Shown piece after piece: positions 23,912 through 34,900 of a stretch of 64,000 nt of DNA. Every line of letters starts with the position of its first letter. Within the stretch, counting starts at the first letter, position 1. This DNA comes from Sphingobacteriales bacterium 46-32. Lineage in GTDB: Bacteria; Bacteroidota; Bacteroidia; Chitinophagales; Chitinophagaceae. Position numbers and translations under genes: made by a program. The notes beneath the pieces are model-generated. The model saw only the letters and a program-made list of their open reading frames with translations, had not been told where the DNA came from and did not search any database. The stretch covers positions 62,001 through 126,000 of the forward strand of contig MKTY01000007.1 in NCBI GenBank assembly GCA_001898485.1. The letters run 5' to 3'.

Positions 23912-25786
23912 ATGAGACGATCCCTCTTCTATCTGTTGTTTTTCCTGCTGCCCCTGGTCCTGGTAGCCCAGCATGAGCAGGACAGTGCCTGGATTCGTGA
24001 GCATTATACCAAAAAGGAGCTATACATTCCGATGCGCGATGGCGTAAAACTCTTTACTGCCGTGTATCTCCCCAAAGATGCCAGCGAGAAACACCCCATC
24101 CTCATGAACCGCACTCCCTACAGTTGCTCACCCTATGGCGAAGACCAGTTCAGAGCCTTCTGGATGAATCACTGGAAGTATTACCTGCGCGAAAACTACA
24201 TCATCGTCATCCAGGATGTACGCGGCCGCTGGATGAGCGAGGGACAATTTGAAGACGTTCGGCCATTCAATAAAAACAAAAAAGGCAACACGGATATTGA
24301 TGAGGCCAGTGACACCTACGATGCTATTGACTGGCTGGTCAACAACCTGCCCAATAATAATGCGCATGTGGGTGTATTCGGCATCTCTTATCCCGGATTT
24401 TATTCCACCATGGCTGCCGCCTCGGGTCACCCTGCATTGAAAGCCGTGAGTCCGCAGGCCCCCGTTACCGACTGGTTTATGGGCGATGACTTTCATCATA
24501 ACGGAGCTTTTTTCCAGATGGATGGATTCAGCTTTTATTCCGGCTTTGGCAAACCCCGTCCCCAGCCGACCAAAATAGGACCTAAAGGATTTGATTTCAA
24601 AGTCAGAGACAACTACAAATTCTACCTCGAGGCCGGCACACTGCAGCAACTGGCCGATTATATGGGCGACAGCATAAAATTCTGGAAAGAATTGTATGCC
24701 CATCCCAACTACGACGAGTGGTGGCAGGCCCGCAATGCAAGAGTGGCCATGTATGATGTAAAACCTGCCATGCTTGTAGTGGGTGGATTATTTGATGCCG
24801 AAGATTGCTACGGCGCCTGGAACCTCTATAAAGCAATCGAGAAACAAAGCCCTGCTACCAACAACAAAATCGTAATGGGTCCCTGGTACCATGGTCAGTG
24901 GGCCAGCCGCGACGGCAGCCGCCTGGGTAATGTGCGTTTTGGCCGCAACACAGCTTTCGATTATCAAAACAATATCGAAATTCCTTTTTTCAACTACTAT
25001 CTCAAAGGGAAAGGAGATGATCCGGCATTGCCGGAAGCCACTATTTTCTTTACCGGCGAAAACAGCTGGAAGCAATTGCCGCAGTGGCCTCCGCAAAACA
25101 TGACACCAACCGCGCTCTATCTGCAGGCCAACGGCAACCTGAGCTGGAATGCCGGTGGCAGCAGCAATGCTTACAGAGAGTATATCAGCGATCCCGCTCA
25201 TCCCGTTCCGTATACTGAAGATGTACACTTTGGCCGTACGCGCGAATACATGACCGATGATCAGCGCTTTGCCCATCGCCGCCCCGACGTACTTACCTAT
25301 GTAACGGCACCGCTTGACGAAGACCTGACCCTGGCCGGTCCGCTAACTGCCGACCTCAGGGTAAGCATCAGCACCACCGATGCCGACTTTGTTGTAAAGC
25401 TGATTGATGTCTTTCCCGACAACTTCAGTTACCCCGGCGACGCACCCCAGGCCGGCCGTACCGCCGGTGGCTCCTACCCCATGGGCGGTTATGAGCAGCT
25501 GGTACGCGGCGAAATCATGCGGGGACGCTTTCGGCAGAGCTTTGAAAAACCCGTAGCCTTCAAACCGGGCAAGACTGAAACGGTGAAATTCGAATTGCCT
25601 GATGTTGCCCACACTTTCCGCAAAGGCCACCGGCTGATGATACAGGTACAAAGCAGCTGGTTTCCGCTTGCCGACCGCAATCCCCAACAATTTGTCAATA
25701 TTTATACAGCGAAACCGGAAGACTTTAAGCTATCAACCATCCGAATTTTTGAAGCCAGTAGTATTGTATTACCTGTAGTAAAATAA
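23912..25786 (+). CDS. Exported CocE/NonD family hydrolase (S15-like), copy 1
   Basis: A 624-residue exported protein (signal peptide ending LVAQ). Residues ~30-330 form an alpha/beta-hydrolase of the Xaa-Pro dipeptidyl-peptidase/cocaine-esterase type: the nucleophile Ser is in GVFGISYPGF, the Asp in VGGLFDAED and the His in GPWYHGQWA. The C-terminal ~270 residues are the jelly-roll domain of the family (ADLRVSISTTDADFVVKLIDVFP; HRLMIQVQSSWFPLADRNP). It acts on acyl or peptide substrates outside the cytoplasm; the substrate is unknown. The next gene, 31 bp downstream, is a paralogue, so this is a tandem duplication. ATG 23912 opens the signal peptide. Confidence 0.9.
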   Translation: MRRSLFYLLFFLLPLVLVAQHEQDSAWIREHYTKKELYIPMRDGVKLFTAVYLPKDASEKHPILMNRTPYSCSPYGEDQFRAFWMNHWKYYLRENYIIVIQDVRGRWMSEGQFEDVRPFNKNKKGNTDIDEASDTYDAIDWLVNNLPNNNAHVGVFGISYPGFYSTMAAASGHPALKAVSPQAPVTDWFMGDDFHHNGAFFQMDGFSFYSGFGKPRPQPTKIGPKGFDFKVRDNYKFYLEAGTLQQLADYMGDSIKFWKELYAHPNYDEWWQARNARVAMYDVKPAMLVVGGLFDAEDCYGAWNLYKAIEKQSPATNNKIVMGPWYHGQWASRDGSRLGNVRFGRNTAFDYQNNIEIPFFNYYLKGKGDDPALPEATIFFTGENSWKQLPQWPPQNMTPTALYLQANGNLSWNAGGSSNAYREYISDPAHPVPYTEDVHFGRTREYMTDDQRFAHRRPDVLTYVTAPLDEDLTLAGPLTADLRVSISTTDADFVVKLIDVFPDNFSYPGDAPQAGRTAGGSYPMGGYEQLVRGEIMRGRFRQSFEKPVAFKPGKTETVKFELPDVAHTFRKGHRLMIQVQSSWFPLADRNPQQFVNIYTAKPEDFKLSTIRIFEASSIVLPVVK

Positions 25787-25817
25787 TCAACCCGTTCACA
25801 TTTATAAAACAAGTTAC

Positions 25818-27686
25818 ATGCGCATTTTCATTGCACGACTCATTCTTCTTTTCCTGCCCTTCGCGGGCTTTGCACAGTCTGCCCCCGACACTGGCTGGGT
25901 ACGTCAAAACTTTACCAAATCGGAAGTATTCATCACCATGCGTGATGGCATAAAGCTCTTTACTGTTATTTATACACCACGCGAATCGGGCAAGTACCCT
26001 ATTCTGATGCAACGCAGCCCCTACTCCTCACGCCCCTACGGCGCCGATCAGTACCGCCAGCGCCTTGGCCCCAACACACAGCTCATGAAAGCCGGTTACA
26101 TCTTTGTGTATCAGGATGTGCGTGGCCGTTATAAAAGCGAAGGCAGCTTTCGCGAAATGACTCCTTTTATCGCCAACAAAAAGAGCAATAAAGACGTAGA
26201 TGAATCAAGCGACACCTACGATACTATTGAGTGGTTGCTGGCCAATACACCCAACAACGGCCGCGTGGGTCAGTATGGTATTTCATTTCCCGGCTTCTAC
26301 TCCACGGCGTCATTACCCGCCGCACACCCGGCATTGAAAGCCGTGAGTCCGCAAGCTCCCATGTCGGATGAGTTTATTGGCGATGACTGTTATCACAACG
26401 GTGCCTTTTTTCTGCTGGACAATTTTAGTTTCTACAGTGGTTTTGATGGCCCGAAAGCAGCAAATGGAGAAAGTTATACTCCTTTTTTCCGTGCCCGTTA
26501 TTCAGATGCCTATCAGTATTTCCTGAAAATGGGTCCGTTGAAAAATGTAAACAATGAAGCCTTTTTCCGTGACAGCAACAGCATCTGGCGTCAGACGGTA
26601 AAAAATGACACCTACAACGAATTCTGGCAATCACGCAATATCCGCCAGCACCTGAGTAATATCAAACCTGCCGTACTGCTGGTAGGTGGCTGGTTTGATG
26701 CCGAAGATCTGTTTGGTGCATTAAAAACCTATGCCGCTATTGAAAAATTATCACCCGGCAACAACAGCCGCCTGGTAATGGGTCCCTGGACGCATGGCGC
26801 CTGGTCGGCTCCCAGCTGGACTTCTTTTGGTACTTACCAGTTTGGCACCAACCTCAACCAGTACTACCAGGATGAAATTGAAACGCCGTTCTTCAACTAT
26901 TATCTCAAAGATCAGGGCAGCTTTCAACTGTCAGAAGCCACGGTCTATGAAACAGGCAGTAATCAATGGAAACAATACAGTACCTGGCCTCCGGCCGGCA
27001 GCACACCCACTCCGTATTATCTCCAGCCAGCAGGTGGTCTTGGCACCGGCAAACCCGCAGCCAATGGCGGTTTTAGCAGCTATATAAGTGATCCCGCCAA
27101 ACCTGTACCCTATACAGCAGTTACTTCAGGCGGACGTAATAACGAATATATGGTGGAAGATCAGCGGTTCGCCGCGCGTCGCCCGGATGTGCTGGTATTT
27201 GAAACAGACACACTCAGCAGCGACCTCACCCTCACAGGCGAAATCGTGGCCAACCTGCTGGTATCGATGACCGGTACCGATGCTGATTTCATCGTAAAAC
27301 TTATTGATGTATGGCCCGATCCTTCGAGCCTGCCTGCCACGCAACAGGGCCAGCGTCCCACGCAAATGGGCGGCTATCAGCAAATGGTACGGGCCGAAGT
27401 ATTCAGAGGTAAATTCCGCAACAGCTTTAGTAAACCCGAGCCATTTGTACCCAATAAAATCGAAAAGGTAAACTTCAAACTCAACGAGGTGGCACACACC
27501 TTTAAGAAAGGACACCGGGTCATGATACAGGTACAAAGCAGCTGGTTCCCGCTGGTTGACCGCAACCCCAACAAGTTTGGCACCATTGCCAATATGGATG
27601 AAAAAGATTTTCAGAAAAATACGATCAAACTGTATCACGACAGCCGCAATAGCAGCTATATCAGTTTGCCGGTGATGAATCAGTAG
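25818..27686 (+). CDS. Exported CocE/NonD family hydrolase (S15-like), copy 2
   Basis: A 622-residue paralogue of the preceding protein, with the same layout: signal peptide (ending GFAQ), alpha/beta-hydrolase domain with triad motifs YGISFPGF, VGGWFDAEDLFG and GPWTHGAWSAP, and a C-terminal jelly roll. The two copies align end to end with clear divergence (about half of the positions differ by eye), so the duplication is old and the substrates may differ. It should be co-transcribed with copy 1. Its stop codon TAG merges into the GACAGTT repeat array. Confidence 0.9.
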   Translation: MRIFIARLILLFLPFAGFAQSAPDTGWVRQNFTKSEVFITMRDGIKLFTVIYTPRESGKYPILMQRSPYSSRPYGADQYRQRLGPNTQLMKAGYIFVYQDVRGRYKSEGSFREMTPFIANKKSNKDVDESSDTYDTIEWLLANTPNNGRVGQYGISFPGFYSTASLPAAHPALKAVSPQAPMSDEFIGDDCYHNGAFFLLDNFSFYSGFDGPKAANGESYTPFFRARYSDAYQYFLKMGPLKNVNNEAFFRDSNSIWRQTVKNDTYNEFWQSRNIRQHLSNIKPAVLLVGGWFDAEDLFGALKTYAAIEKLSPGNNSRLVMGPWTHGAWSAPSWTSFGTYQFGTNLNQYYQDEIETPFFNYYLKDQGSFQLSEATVYETGSNQWKQYSTWPPAGSTPTPYYLQPAGGLGTGKPAANGGFSSYISDPAKPVPYTAVTSGGRNNEYMVEDQRFAARRPDVLVFETDTLSSDLTLTGEIVANLLVSMTGTDADFIVKLIDVWPDPSSLPATQQGQRPTQMGGYQQMVRAEVFRGKFRNSFSKPEPFVPNKIEKVNFKLNEVAHTFKKGHRVMIQVQSSWFPLVDRNPNKFGTIANMDEKDFQKNTIKLYHDSRNSSYISLPVMNQ

Positions 27687-27792
27687 ACTGTGGACAGTTG
27701 ACAGTTAACAGTTGACAGTTAACAGTTGACAGTTAACAAGTGGATAGACGACTCTTTAAACACTGTCATCTGTTAACTGTCAACTGTCAACT
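27687..27792. repeat. GACAGTT-family 7-bp repeat array
   Basis: GGACAGT, TGACAGT and TAACAGT units run from just after the CocE copy 2 stop (about 27690-27738), followed after ~25 bp by reverse-complement units (CTGTTAACTGTCAACTGTCAA, near 27772-27792). The two halves can pair into a hairpin, so the array may act as a terminator before the GH20 gene. Confidence 0.85.
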
Positions 27793-27832
27793 ATTTTCGC
27801 CTAAATTGCCCCTGTATTCAAAATTCTTTATC

Positions 27833-30157
27833 ATGCGTCTGATCTTCGGTCTTATCCTTCTTACTGTGGTGGCGGGCAGTTATGCCCAAACGGTCAGCAT
27901 TATTCCCCAGCCAGTATCTCTGGAGCAGCATAAGGGAGCATTTGTGATCACAAAAAATACGGCACTGGTGGTAACCGATGCCGGCGATGAGTCTTCGGCT
28001 TCTTTTTTTAACAACTATCTGAAACAGATATACGGGTTTCAACTGGCGGTTAAGAATAAAGCTGCGGCCAACAGTATTGTACTTACTACGCGCAAATTCA
28101 TTCAGGCTCCTGCCGTTGAAGGATATCAGCTGATCTCTGGTCCGCAGGGGGTACGCATAGAAGGTGATTCGTATGCAGCCACTTTTCAGGGCATTCAGAC
28201 ATTGATTCAACTGTTGCCCGTTCAAAAAGCGGCCAGTCTCAAAATTGCCTCGGTTACGGTAAAAGATGCGCCCCGGTTTGCCTATCGCGGCATGCACCTC
28301 GATGTAGGCCGTCATTTCTTTCCCATCGCTTTTATAAAAAAATATATCGACTATCTCGCGCTGCATAAAATGAATTATTTCCACTGGCATCTGACTGATG
28401 ACCAGGGATGGCGCATAGAGATAAAAAAATATCCGCGCCTTACTCAGATCGGTGGTTTTCGTAATGGCACCATCATTGGCCGGTATCCAGGCACAGGCAA
28501 TGATGAACAACGCTATGGCGGATACTATACACAGGATGAAATCAAAGATATCGTAGCCTACGCCGCTCAGCGTTTTATTACAGTAGTACCCGAAATAGAA
28601 CTTCCCGGACATGCTTCGGCGGCTATTGCAGCTTATCCGATTCTCAGCTGCTTTCCTTCCGAATCAACACAGCATCCGGCAGACTGTGCCTGGGCAGGTG
28701 ATACAACCGGCAAACAGGTACAGCAAACCTGGGGCGTATTTGATGATGTGTTTTGTGCCGGAAAAGAAACCACGTTCGAATTTTTGCAGGATGTAATGGA
28801 CGAAGTAATGGAACTGTTTCCCGGTAAGCTCCTGCATGTGGGTGGCGATGAGTGCCCCAAGTCGAACTGGAAGCGCTGTCCGCAATGCCAGCAACGCATG
28901 CGCGATCACAATCTGAAGGATGAACATGAATTGCAGAGTTATTTCATTCAGCGCATGGAAAAATACCTCAATAGCAAGGGACGCAGCATCATTGGCTGGG
29001 ACGAAATACTGGAAGGCGGCCTCGCACCCAATGCTGCTGTCATGAGCTGGCGTGGTGAAGAAGGCGGCATTACAGCGGCTAAACAAAAACATAATGTGGT
29101 AATGACTCCCGGCGGCTGGATGTATTTTGACCATACACAAAGCGAGCAGGAAGACTCGGTGACGATTGGTGGCTTTACTACAGTACAAAAAGTGTACAGC
29201 TACGAACCCATACCGGCTGCACTTACCGCAGACGAAGGCAAATATATTCTGGGAGCACAGGCCAACCTGTGGACGGAGTATATCAAGAATCCCCGTAAAG
29301 TAGAATACATGGTGTTTCCCCGCATGAGTGCTTTATCGGAAGTACAATGGTCATCGAAAGAAAACCGCAACTGGGATAGTTTTGAGAAAAGACTGCAAAC
29401 ACAGTTTCGCCGGTATGACCTGTGGAAGGCCAATTACAGCAAAGCTTATTTCGATCTGCAGGCCACTGTGCAGCCAGCGGCTGACTATAAAGGCCTCACC
29501 TGGAAACTTGCCACCAAACAGGCTGGCGCCAAAATAAGCTACCTGGTTCAGAAAAACGGGCAGGCGCCGGCCAAAGCCTGGGCTGCCTATAAAGCTCCGA
29601 TTGCCGTACAGCAAAGTCTTACGATCACCGCACGCAGCGTTGCTCCCAATGGCACCATGGGCAATGCAGTGGTGCAGGAATTCAAATTCAATAAAGCTAC
29701 CGGCAAGCCAATACAACTCACCTATCAGCCCGGGCGCAGTTATCCCGGCGATGGTGCGTTTACGCTTGTCAATGGTATTCAGAATACAAAAGGCCTGGCA
29801 CGTTCAAAAGAGTTTCTGGGATTCGAAGGAGATGATTGCGAAGCCGTCATTGATCTGGGTAATGCAACCGAAGTAAAAGAAGTAATAGCCCATATCCTGG
29901 AGCAGAATGGCAGCTGGATTTATCGTCCGCAGTCCATTACGGTCTGGCTTTCTGACGATGGCTCGTCCTATCGTGAAGCAGGCACCGCCAGTATGTTTGT
30001 TCAGGTTACTCCGCTTAAAACCGTAGGTGTAAGTTTTGCACCGCAGAAAGCACGTTATGTAAAAGTGCTGATCAAAAACCATGGGCTTATCGGCGACGGA
30101 CAGGCCGGTGCCGGTCATAAAGCCTGGTTGTTTGTAGATGAGCTGGAAGTAAATTAG
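27833..30157 (+). CDS. Beta-N-acetylhexosaminidase, GH20
   Basis: A 774-residue exported glycosidase (signal peptide ending SYAQ) that removes terminal beta-GlcNAc/GalNAc from glycans or chitin fragments. Layout: GH20b N-terminal domain (~25-145), GH20 barrel (~150-500) with HWHLTDDQGWR and the catalytic Asp-Glu pair in LLHVGGDECPKSNW, then a linker/Ig-like region and a C-terminal F5/8-type discoidin domain (~640-774; FEGDDCEAVIDLG...). The mechanism is substrate-assisted through the N-acetyl group. The ATG at 27833 begins the signal peptide; the longer open frame upstream reads through repeat sequence and is rejected. Confidence 0.92.
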   Translation: MRLIFGLILLTVVAGSYAQTVSIIPQPVSLEQHKGAFVITKNTALVVTDAGDESSASFFNNYLKQIYGFQLAVKNKAAANSIVLTTRKFIQAPAVEGYQLISGPQGVRIEGDSYAATFQGIQTLIQLLPVQKAASLKIASVTVKDAPRFAYRGMHLDVGRHFFPIAFIKKYIDYLALHKMNYFHWHLTDDQGWRIEIKKYPRLTQIGGFRNGTIIGRYPGTGNDEQRYGGYYTQDEIKDIVAYAAQRFITVVPEIELPGHASAAIAAYPILSCFPSESTQHPADCAWAGDTTGKQVQQTWGVFDDVFCAGKETTFEFLQDVMDEVMELFPGKLLHVGGDECPKSNWKRCPQCQQRMRDHNLKDEHELQSYFIQRMEKYLNSKGRSIIGWDEILEGGLAPNAAVMSWRGEEGGITAAKQKHNVVMTPGGWMYFDHTQSEQEDSVTIGGFTTVQKVYSYEPIPAALTADEGKYILGAQANLWTEYIKNPRKVEYMVFPRMSALSEVQWSSKENRNWDSFEKRLQTQFRRYDLWKANYSKAYFDLQATVQPAADYKGLTWKLATKQAGAKISYLVQKNGQAPAKAWAAYKAPIAVQQSLTITARSVAPNGTMGNAVVQEFKFNKATGKPIQLTYQPGRSYPGDGAFTLVNGIQNTKGLARSKEFLGFEGDDCEAVIDLGNATEVKEVIAHILEQNGSWIYRPQSITVWLSDDGSSYREAGTASMFVQVTPLKTVGVSFAPQKARYVKVLIKNHGLIGDGQAGAGHKAWLFVDELEVN

Positions 30158-30239
30158 GCCGGTATCGGTTAAAATATGTGTTCAATAATTCAATCCCAGC
30201 AGATACGGATTTTGAATTACAGTTTTACACTATTTCGAT

Positions 30240-30308
30240 ACCAACCAACCCAGGTGGCCTTTCACTTATTACTTACTACTTATTACTTATTACTTATTAC
30301 TTACTCCT
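30240..30308. repeat. 7-bp repeat array (TACTTAT/TACTTACT) at the susD 3' end
   Basis: CTTATTA and CTTACTA units of 7 bp recur seven or so times at about 30262-30308, between the convergent GH20 and SusD-like genes. The susD stop codon (TAA, complement of 30301-30303) lies inside a unit. Confidence 0.8.
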
Positions 30309-31902
30309 TATCCCACCATACCCGGGTAAGAAATGTATTGGGCCCCTGGTGGCTGATGGCTGCCAGGTAATTGGCCTCATTGACGGCCGCTTCGGAAGAA
30401 GGATAGAGCATGCGCCGCGGTATTTGTCCACCGGTAGCATTACCCACATAATTTACCGGCACCAGTTGCGGATAACCTGTCCTGCGCCAGTTGGCCCAGG
30501 CTTCATACCAGTCGAGGAAGCAGCTAAGCCAGTATTGCTGGTTGATCTGCTCCATCCCATTTGCGCCCGTAAAAGGATTTTCTGATAAATACTCGGCTAT
30601 CGTAGCATCGCCGATAACCGCTGATGGCTCATACAGCGAAAGCTGGCGCATAGCTGCGGTAACACCATTATTGTAATGTGTGGCTGCACTAGCCCCCACC
30701 TGCCAGCCGCGAAGTGCTGCCTCGGCCAGCAGCAACTCACACTGCGCATAACTGACAAGCAGTGTAGGCGCATCCAGTTTTAGCCAGACATCGCCCCGGA
30801 TGGTGGAATAGCCATCCAGCGAACCAGGATAGTCAGGTCTCCTGCTGATATCGGTAGAGCCGCCATTCTGATCATATCCGTTGGGCAGTCCCTGCTGACG
30901 ATCGGGATCCGTATTTCCATCCCCTCTCAACTGCGCCATCCAGGGCAATCGCGGATCGTGTTTTGTATATAAGAAATCAATAAGGGTTTTGCTCAGAAAC
31001 ACTTCGCGTTTGGCATTGCCCGAGCGATCCCACCCGGTTGCATTCCACTCCCCTCCCAGAATATTGCTGTTGCGGTTGACTGTAGTACGGCCTCCGCTGG
31101 TACTGTGTTTGATATAGGCATTGTCGCCAACAGCATTCATCACGCCGCCCGCATAGGCCTTTTCCACCCATTGTCTTGCCAGCTGCTCATTTACTTTCAC
31201 CAGGCGCATGCCCAGGCGCAACATGAGGGAATACGCCAGTTTTTTCCATTTCAGCAAAGCATCCGGCGCTGCGCGGTAGATCAGATCTCCGTTACCAGGT
31301 GCAGGTTTGGCCGGGTCAAGCAGCTGTGCGGCCTCATCCAGTTCCTGCAGCATGTTGAGGTAGATGCTTTGCTGATCATCGTATCGCGGGGTGAATATGC
31401 GTCCGTAATAGCCCAGTCCCGCCTCAGTATAGGGAATATCGCCATACAAATCAGTCAGCCGGTGTACCACCAGCACCCGCATGATGCGTCCTATCTGGTA
31501 GAGATTAGAAAGTTCTTCATGTGGCTGGCTTGCCTTCAGCAGGTCCACCACATATTTTACCTGATCCTTAAATGCCACATCAAAATATGAAGACGACCAT
31601 CCATCATGCTGAATATATTTATCGCCTGCATACCAGCTGGTATTAGCCAGTTGCTGCATCATCATTCCGCAGTAAATAATATTTACCCGCCATGTTTCAT
31701 AACTGTAATCACTATTGCCGGTATACTCAAGCTGGGCACGGGTAAGACTATACTCGGCAGTGTACTGATCGGCCGTAAGTTTGCCTGTATCGGTATTGAT
31801 TTCATCAAACCGGCGGGTACAGCTGGTTTGCAGCAGCACAATCAATGCCACGATCAGCGGCATTGGCCTGCAAAAAAGAGTATATATTTTTCCACCCTTC
31901 AT
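30301..31902 (-). CDS. susD: SusD/RagB-like outer-membrane nutrient-binding lipoprotein (SusD-like 2)
   Basis: A 533-residue lipoprotein (lipobox near VLLQTSC, then the family's typical RRFDEINTDTGKL) of the SusD-like 2 group, in which the lid protein sits on the extracellular face of the SusC barrel and binds ligand. TPR-like helical motifs are spread along it (for example YLNMLQELDEAAQLLDP near residue 170). The ATG at 31902 overlaps the susC stop by one base (TGATG), which fixes the start over an upstream TTG. The ligand cannot be deduced: no glycosidase is in the operon, but the GH20 gene is convergent with it. Confidence 0.9.
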   Translation of the reverse strand: MKGGKIYTLFCRPMPLIVALIVLLQTSCTRRFDEINTDTGKLTADQYTAEYSLTRAQLEYTGNSDYSYETWRVNIIYCGMMMQQLANTSWYAGDKYIQHDGWSSSYFDVAFKDQVKYVVDLLKASQPHEELSNLYQIGRIMRVLVVHRLTDLYGDIPYTEAGLGYYGRIFTPRYDDQQSIYLNMLQELDEAAQLLDPAKPAPGNGDLIYRAAPDALLKWKKLAYSLMLRLGMRLVKVNEQLARQWVEKAYAGGVMNAVGDNAYIKHSTSGGRTTVNRNSNILGGEWNATGWDRSGNAKREVFLSKTLIDFLYTKHDPRLPWMAQLRGDGNTDPDRQQGLPNGYDQNGGSTDISRRPDYPGSLDGYSTIRGDVWLKLDAPTLLVSYAQCELLLAEAALRGWQVGASAATHYNNGVTAAMRQLSLYEPSAVIGDATIAEYLSENPFTGANGMEQINQQYWLSCFLDWYEAWANWRRTGYPQLVPVNYVGNATGGQIPRRMLYPSSEAAVNEANYLAAISHQGPNTFLTRVWWDKE

Positions 31903-34900
31903 CAAAAACGCAATTGAAGATTTATACCCCAGGATCGTACACTGGGCATGGCCGCATATTCGAGCCCCTGTGCATTACCGTTTGAATAATTTGATTCGGG
32001 GTCAATATGCGGCGTTGCTTTATAAATATAAAACAGATTACGTGCTACCAGCGATACCTGCAGGCTGGCTTCTTTCTTACGGATCAACCTGAGCGTATGA
32101 CGCCAGCCAATACTGGCCGATCTGAATTTGACAAATCCTGCATCATATACATGGAGTGCCGATATGCGGTACAACGACTCATAATACTGTTGGGCGGGGA
32201 TCGTTTTTTCAACGTCCTGCCCCTGGGCATCCACTCCTTTTACCACTACCCCCGTTTCACGTCCTTCCAGTGTGAGCGGATGCAGTCCTCTTTGTATAGC
32301 CGTTGCATTGGTACCTGAGTACAGTGAAGCACCGAATTTATAATCGATCAGGAAGTTGAATTGAAATTTGCGCCAGCGCAACTCATTGCTCCAGCCTCCG
32401 GTAACCGGATGCACGCCCGTGCCCATAGGTACCAGCGCATCGCCGGGTTGCAGACCGTTTGCGCCGAGCACGGGTTGTCCTTTTGCATTGGTTTTGATAC
32501 CATATACCATGATCTGCGAAAAAGGCAGCCCCACTATATGCTGAATAAAACCGCGCTCTGTACGTGACTCTCCATTCATCACCTGCATCGATGATTGTTT
32601 TTGTGCCAGGCGGATAATACGGTTTTGGTTGTGAGCAAAATTGACAGCAGTTTTCCAGCTAAAAGCCCCCCGCTGCAGCGGTGTGCCAGCCAGCAATAAC
32701 TCAACACCCCGATTACGGATGCGTCCTACATTGAGCAGAGCTGAGGAATAACCTGCAGTACTGGATACGGTAGCCGCTACAATATCATTCAGCGTATGTT
32801 TGTTATACCAGGCAACATCAAGCCGTAACCGGTTATTGAAAAAATTAAACTCAGCACCCAGTTCAGCCTCTTTCACCTTTAATGGTTCTAATGCCTGATT
32901 GGGTATTTCGCTGCCGATATTACCAATAGGAGCACCATTGATTTCACCAATAATGCTGTAATACTGTCTGGTAGAAAAGATGGGAGCATCACCCCCCACC
33001 ATCGAATAAGCTGCCCGCAACCGGCCTGAGGTAAACCAGTTATTTGTCACTGTTTCACCTTTGCGTGATCCGTTAAACAGCCACGACAGACTGGCCGAAG
33101 GATAATTATAGGAATTTTTACCTGCGGGTAATGTGCTTGACCAGTCGTTGCGATCGGTAAGACTTAAAAAAAGCCGCTCACGATAGGAAAGTTCTACTGC
33201 TCCATAAACAGAATGCACTTCCTTGCGCGGTGTCACCAGATTGGGCGATGGCGTATTCGCAGAACCGGGATTATAGATAAACGGGAATGACAGCCCGTCT
33301 GAAGACACATCCAGCACCCGCGCCCGCATGCGGAGCAGGTTTGTTCCCGCCACTACATTTATCTGCATTTTTTTGCCCAATGACCGTTTAGCGCCCAGCA
33401 ACAGATCTGCATTGGTTTCGTTATAGGTATAGGAACGCTCAAGATTAACAGTGCCGGTTGGTTTATAGGCGGTGCCCACAGGTGTGAGTGAAGAGGCATT
33501 GAACGAAAAGAAATCGTGCGTAAGCCGGCCCTGTACATATAGCCAACTGAAGGGCTGATAACGGAGGCTGGTTACTCCCATCACCCTGTCGCGATAGGTA
33601 TCGTTGCTGAAACGCGCGGAAGCAAAGTACGGGTTGGTATTAAAAGCATTATCGTTGAACTGAGTTTCATGTCCGCCGGCATCGTAACCTGGTGCCAGGT
33701 AGCCGGCTTTTACATTGGGTGGTAAAAAGAGGATGGCAAAATTTCCGTTGCCTGGCGCATCGCTCAGGTTAGACCGGTTTTTACCTACTTCTCTTATATA
33801 AGAGATATTGGTAAATCCGCTCCACTCATCAGAAATACGATATTGAAGATCGGTCTGTATATTTTGCCGGTTAAACCCGGCTTGGGGATAAACAGACTGG
33901 CTACGCAGATCGCCCAGCGAGACTCTGAAACGTGCTGCATCATTTCCTCCCGAAAGTCCGATCGTATTGGCAGCAGTAATACCGGTTTTATAAAACGAAC
34001 GCAGATTGCCCCCGCTCACCGGTGAATAGGGATGCAGGGACCCATCAAAAACAGGCACGGGTGAGCCATCCAGTTTCGCTCCCCAGGCGTACAAACCACT
34101 CATGAGAGCCGATGTCCGGTCGACCGGCTTATTGCCCTGAAAGCCCTGCCCGTATTGCTGCTGCCAGTTGGTAAAGTCGTTGATATGGTCCGTTACAAAA
34201 TTGCTGTTCCATTCCACACCCAGTTCGCGCGATGGTTTGCCTTTTTTGGTACTGATGAGAATGATTCCGTTTCTTCCTCTTTGTCCGTAGAGTGCTGCGG
34301 CGGCACCTCCTTTTAATACGGTAATCTCATCTACATCATCTGCATTAATACTTACAATACCGTCCCCGAAATCGGCACCGCCATATTTGGCAGCACTGCC
34401 CAGGTTATCGTTATTAATAGGAATACCATTGACCACATACAATGGCTGATTGTCGAAAGAGAGAGATGAATTGCCCCGTATGGTAACCCGCGAAGAGCCT
34501 CCGGGTCCGGTAAGGGGTGCGCTGCTGTTAACGCCGGCAACCAATCCGGCCAGGGCATTACCCAGATTTATTTCACGGGCCTGTGTAAACACATCGTCCG
34601 TGAGCCGTGTGGCAGAAAAGCCGATACTTCGCTGCTCTTTTGTAATACCCAGTGCAGTCACCACTACCTCACTCATTTCGGCTTCGGCCTGCTGCAATAC
34701 TGCATTCACATATTTATCGCGCTGCACCGGTAGTTCCATGTTGCGGTATCCGATGGAACTTATCTGCAGCACCTGTCCCGGCAGGAGCGTCACCGAAAAC
34801 TCACCACGCGAGTTGGCCGTAGCTCCTTTGGTCGTTCCTTTAATCAGGATGGTAGCGCCAGGAAGCGGTAGTCCGTCTGTATTGGACACTTTTCCGGAGA

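Noticed and set aside
27818-28612. 264-codon minus-strand open frame
   Set aside because: Antisense to the GH20 gene; Cys/Phe/Ile-rich composition typical of antisense translation.
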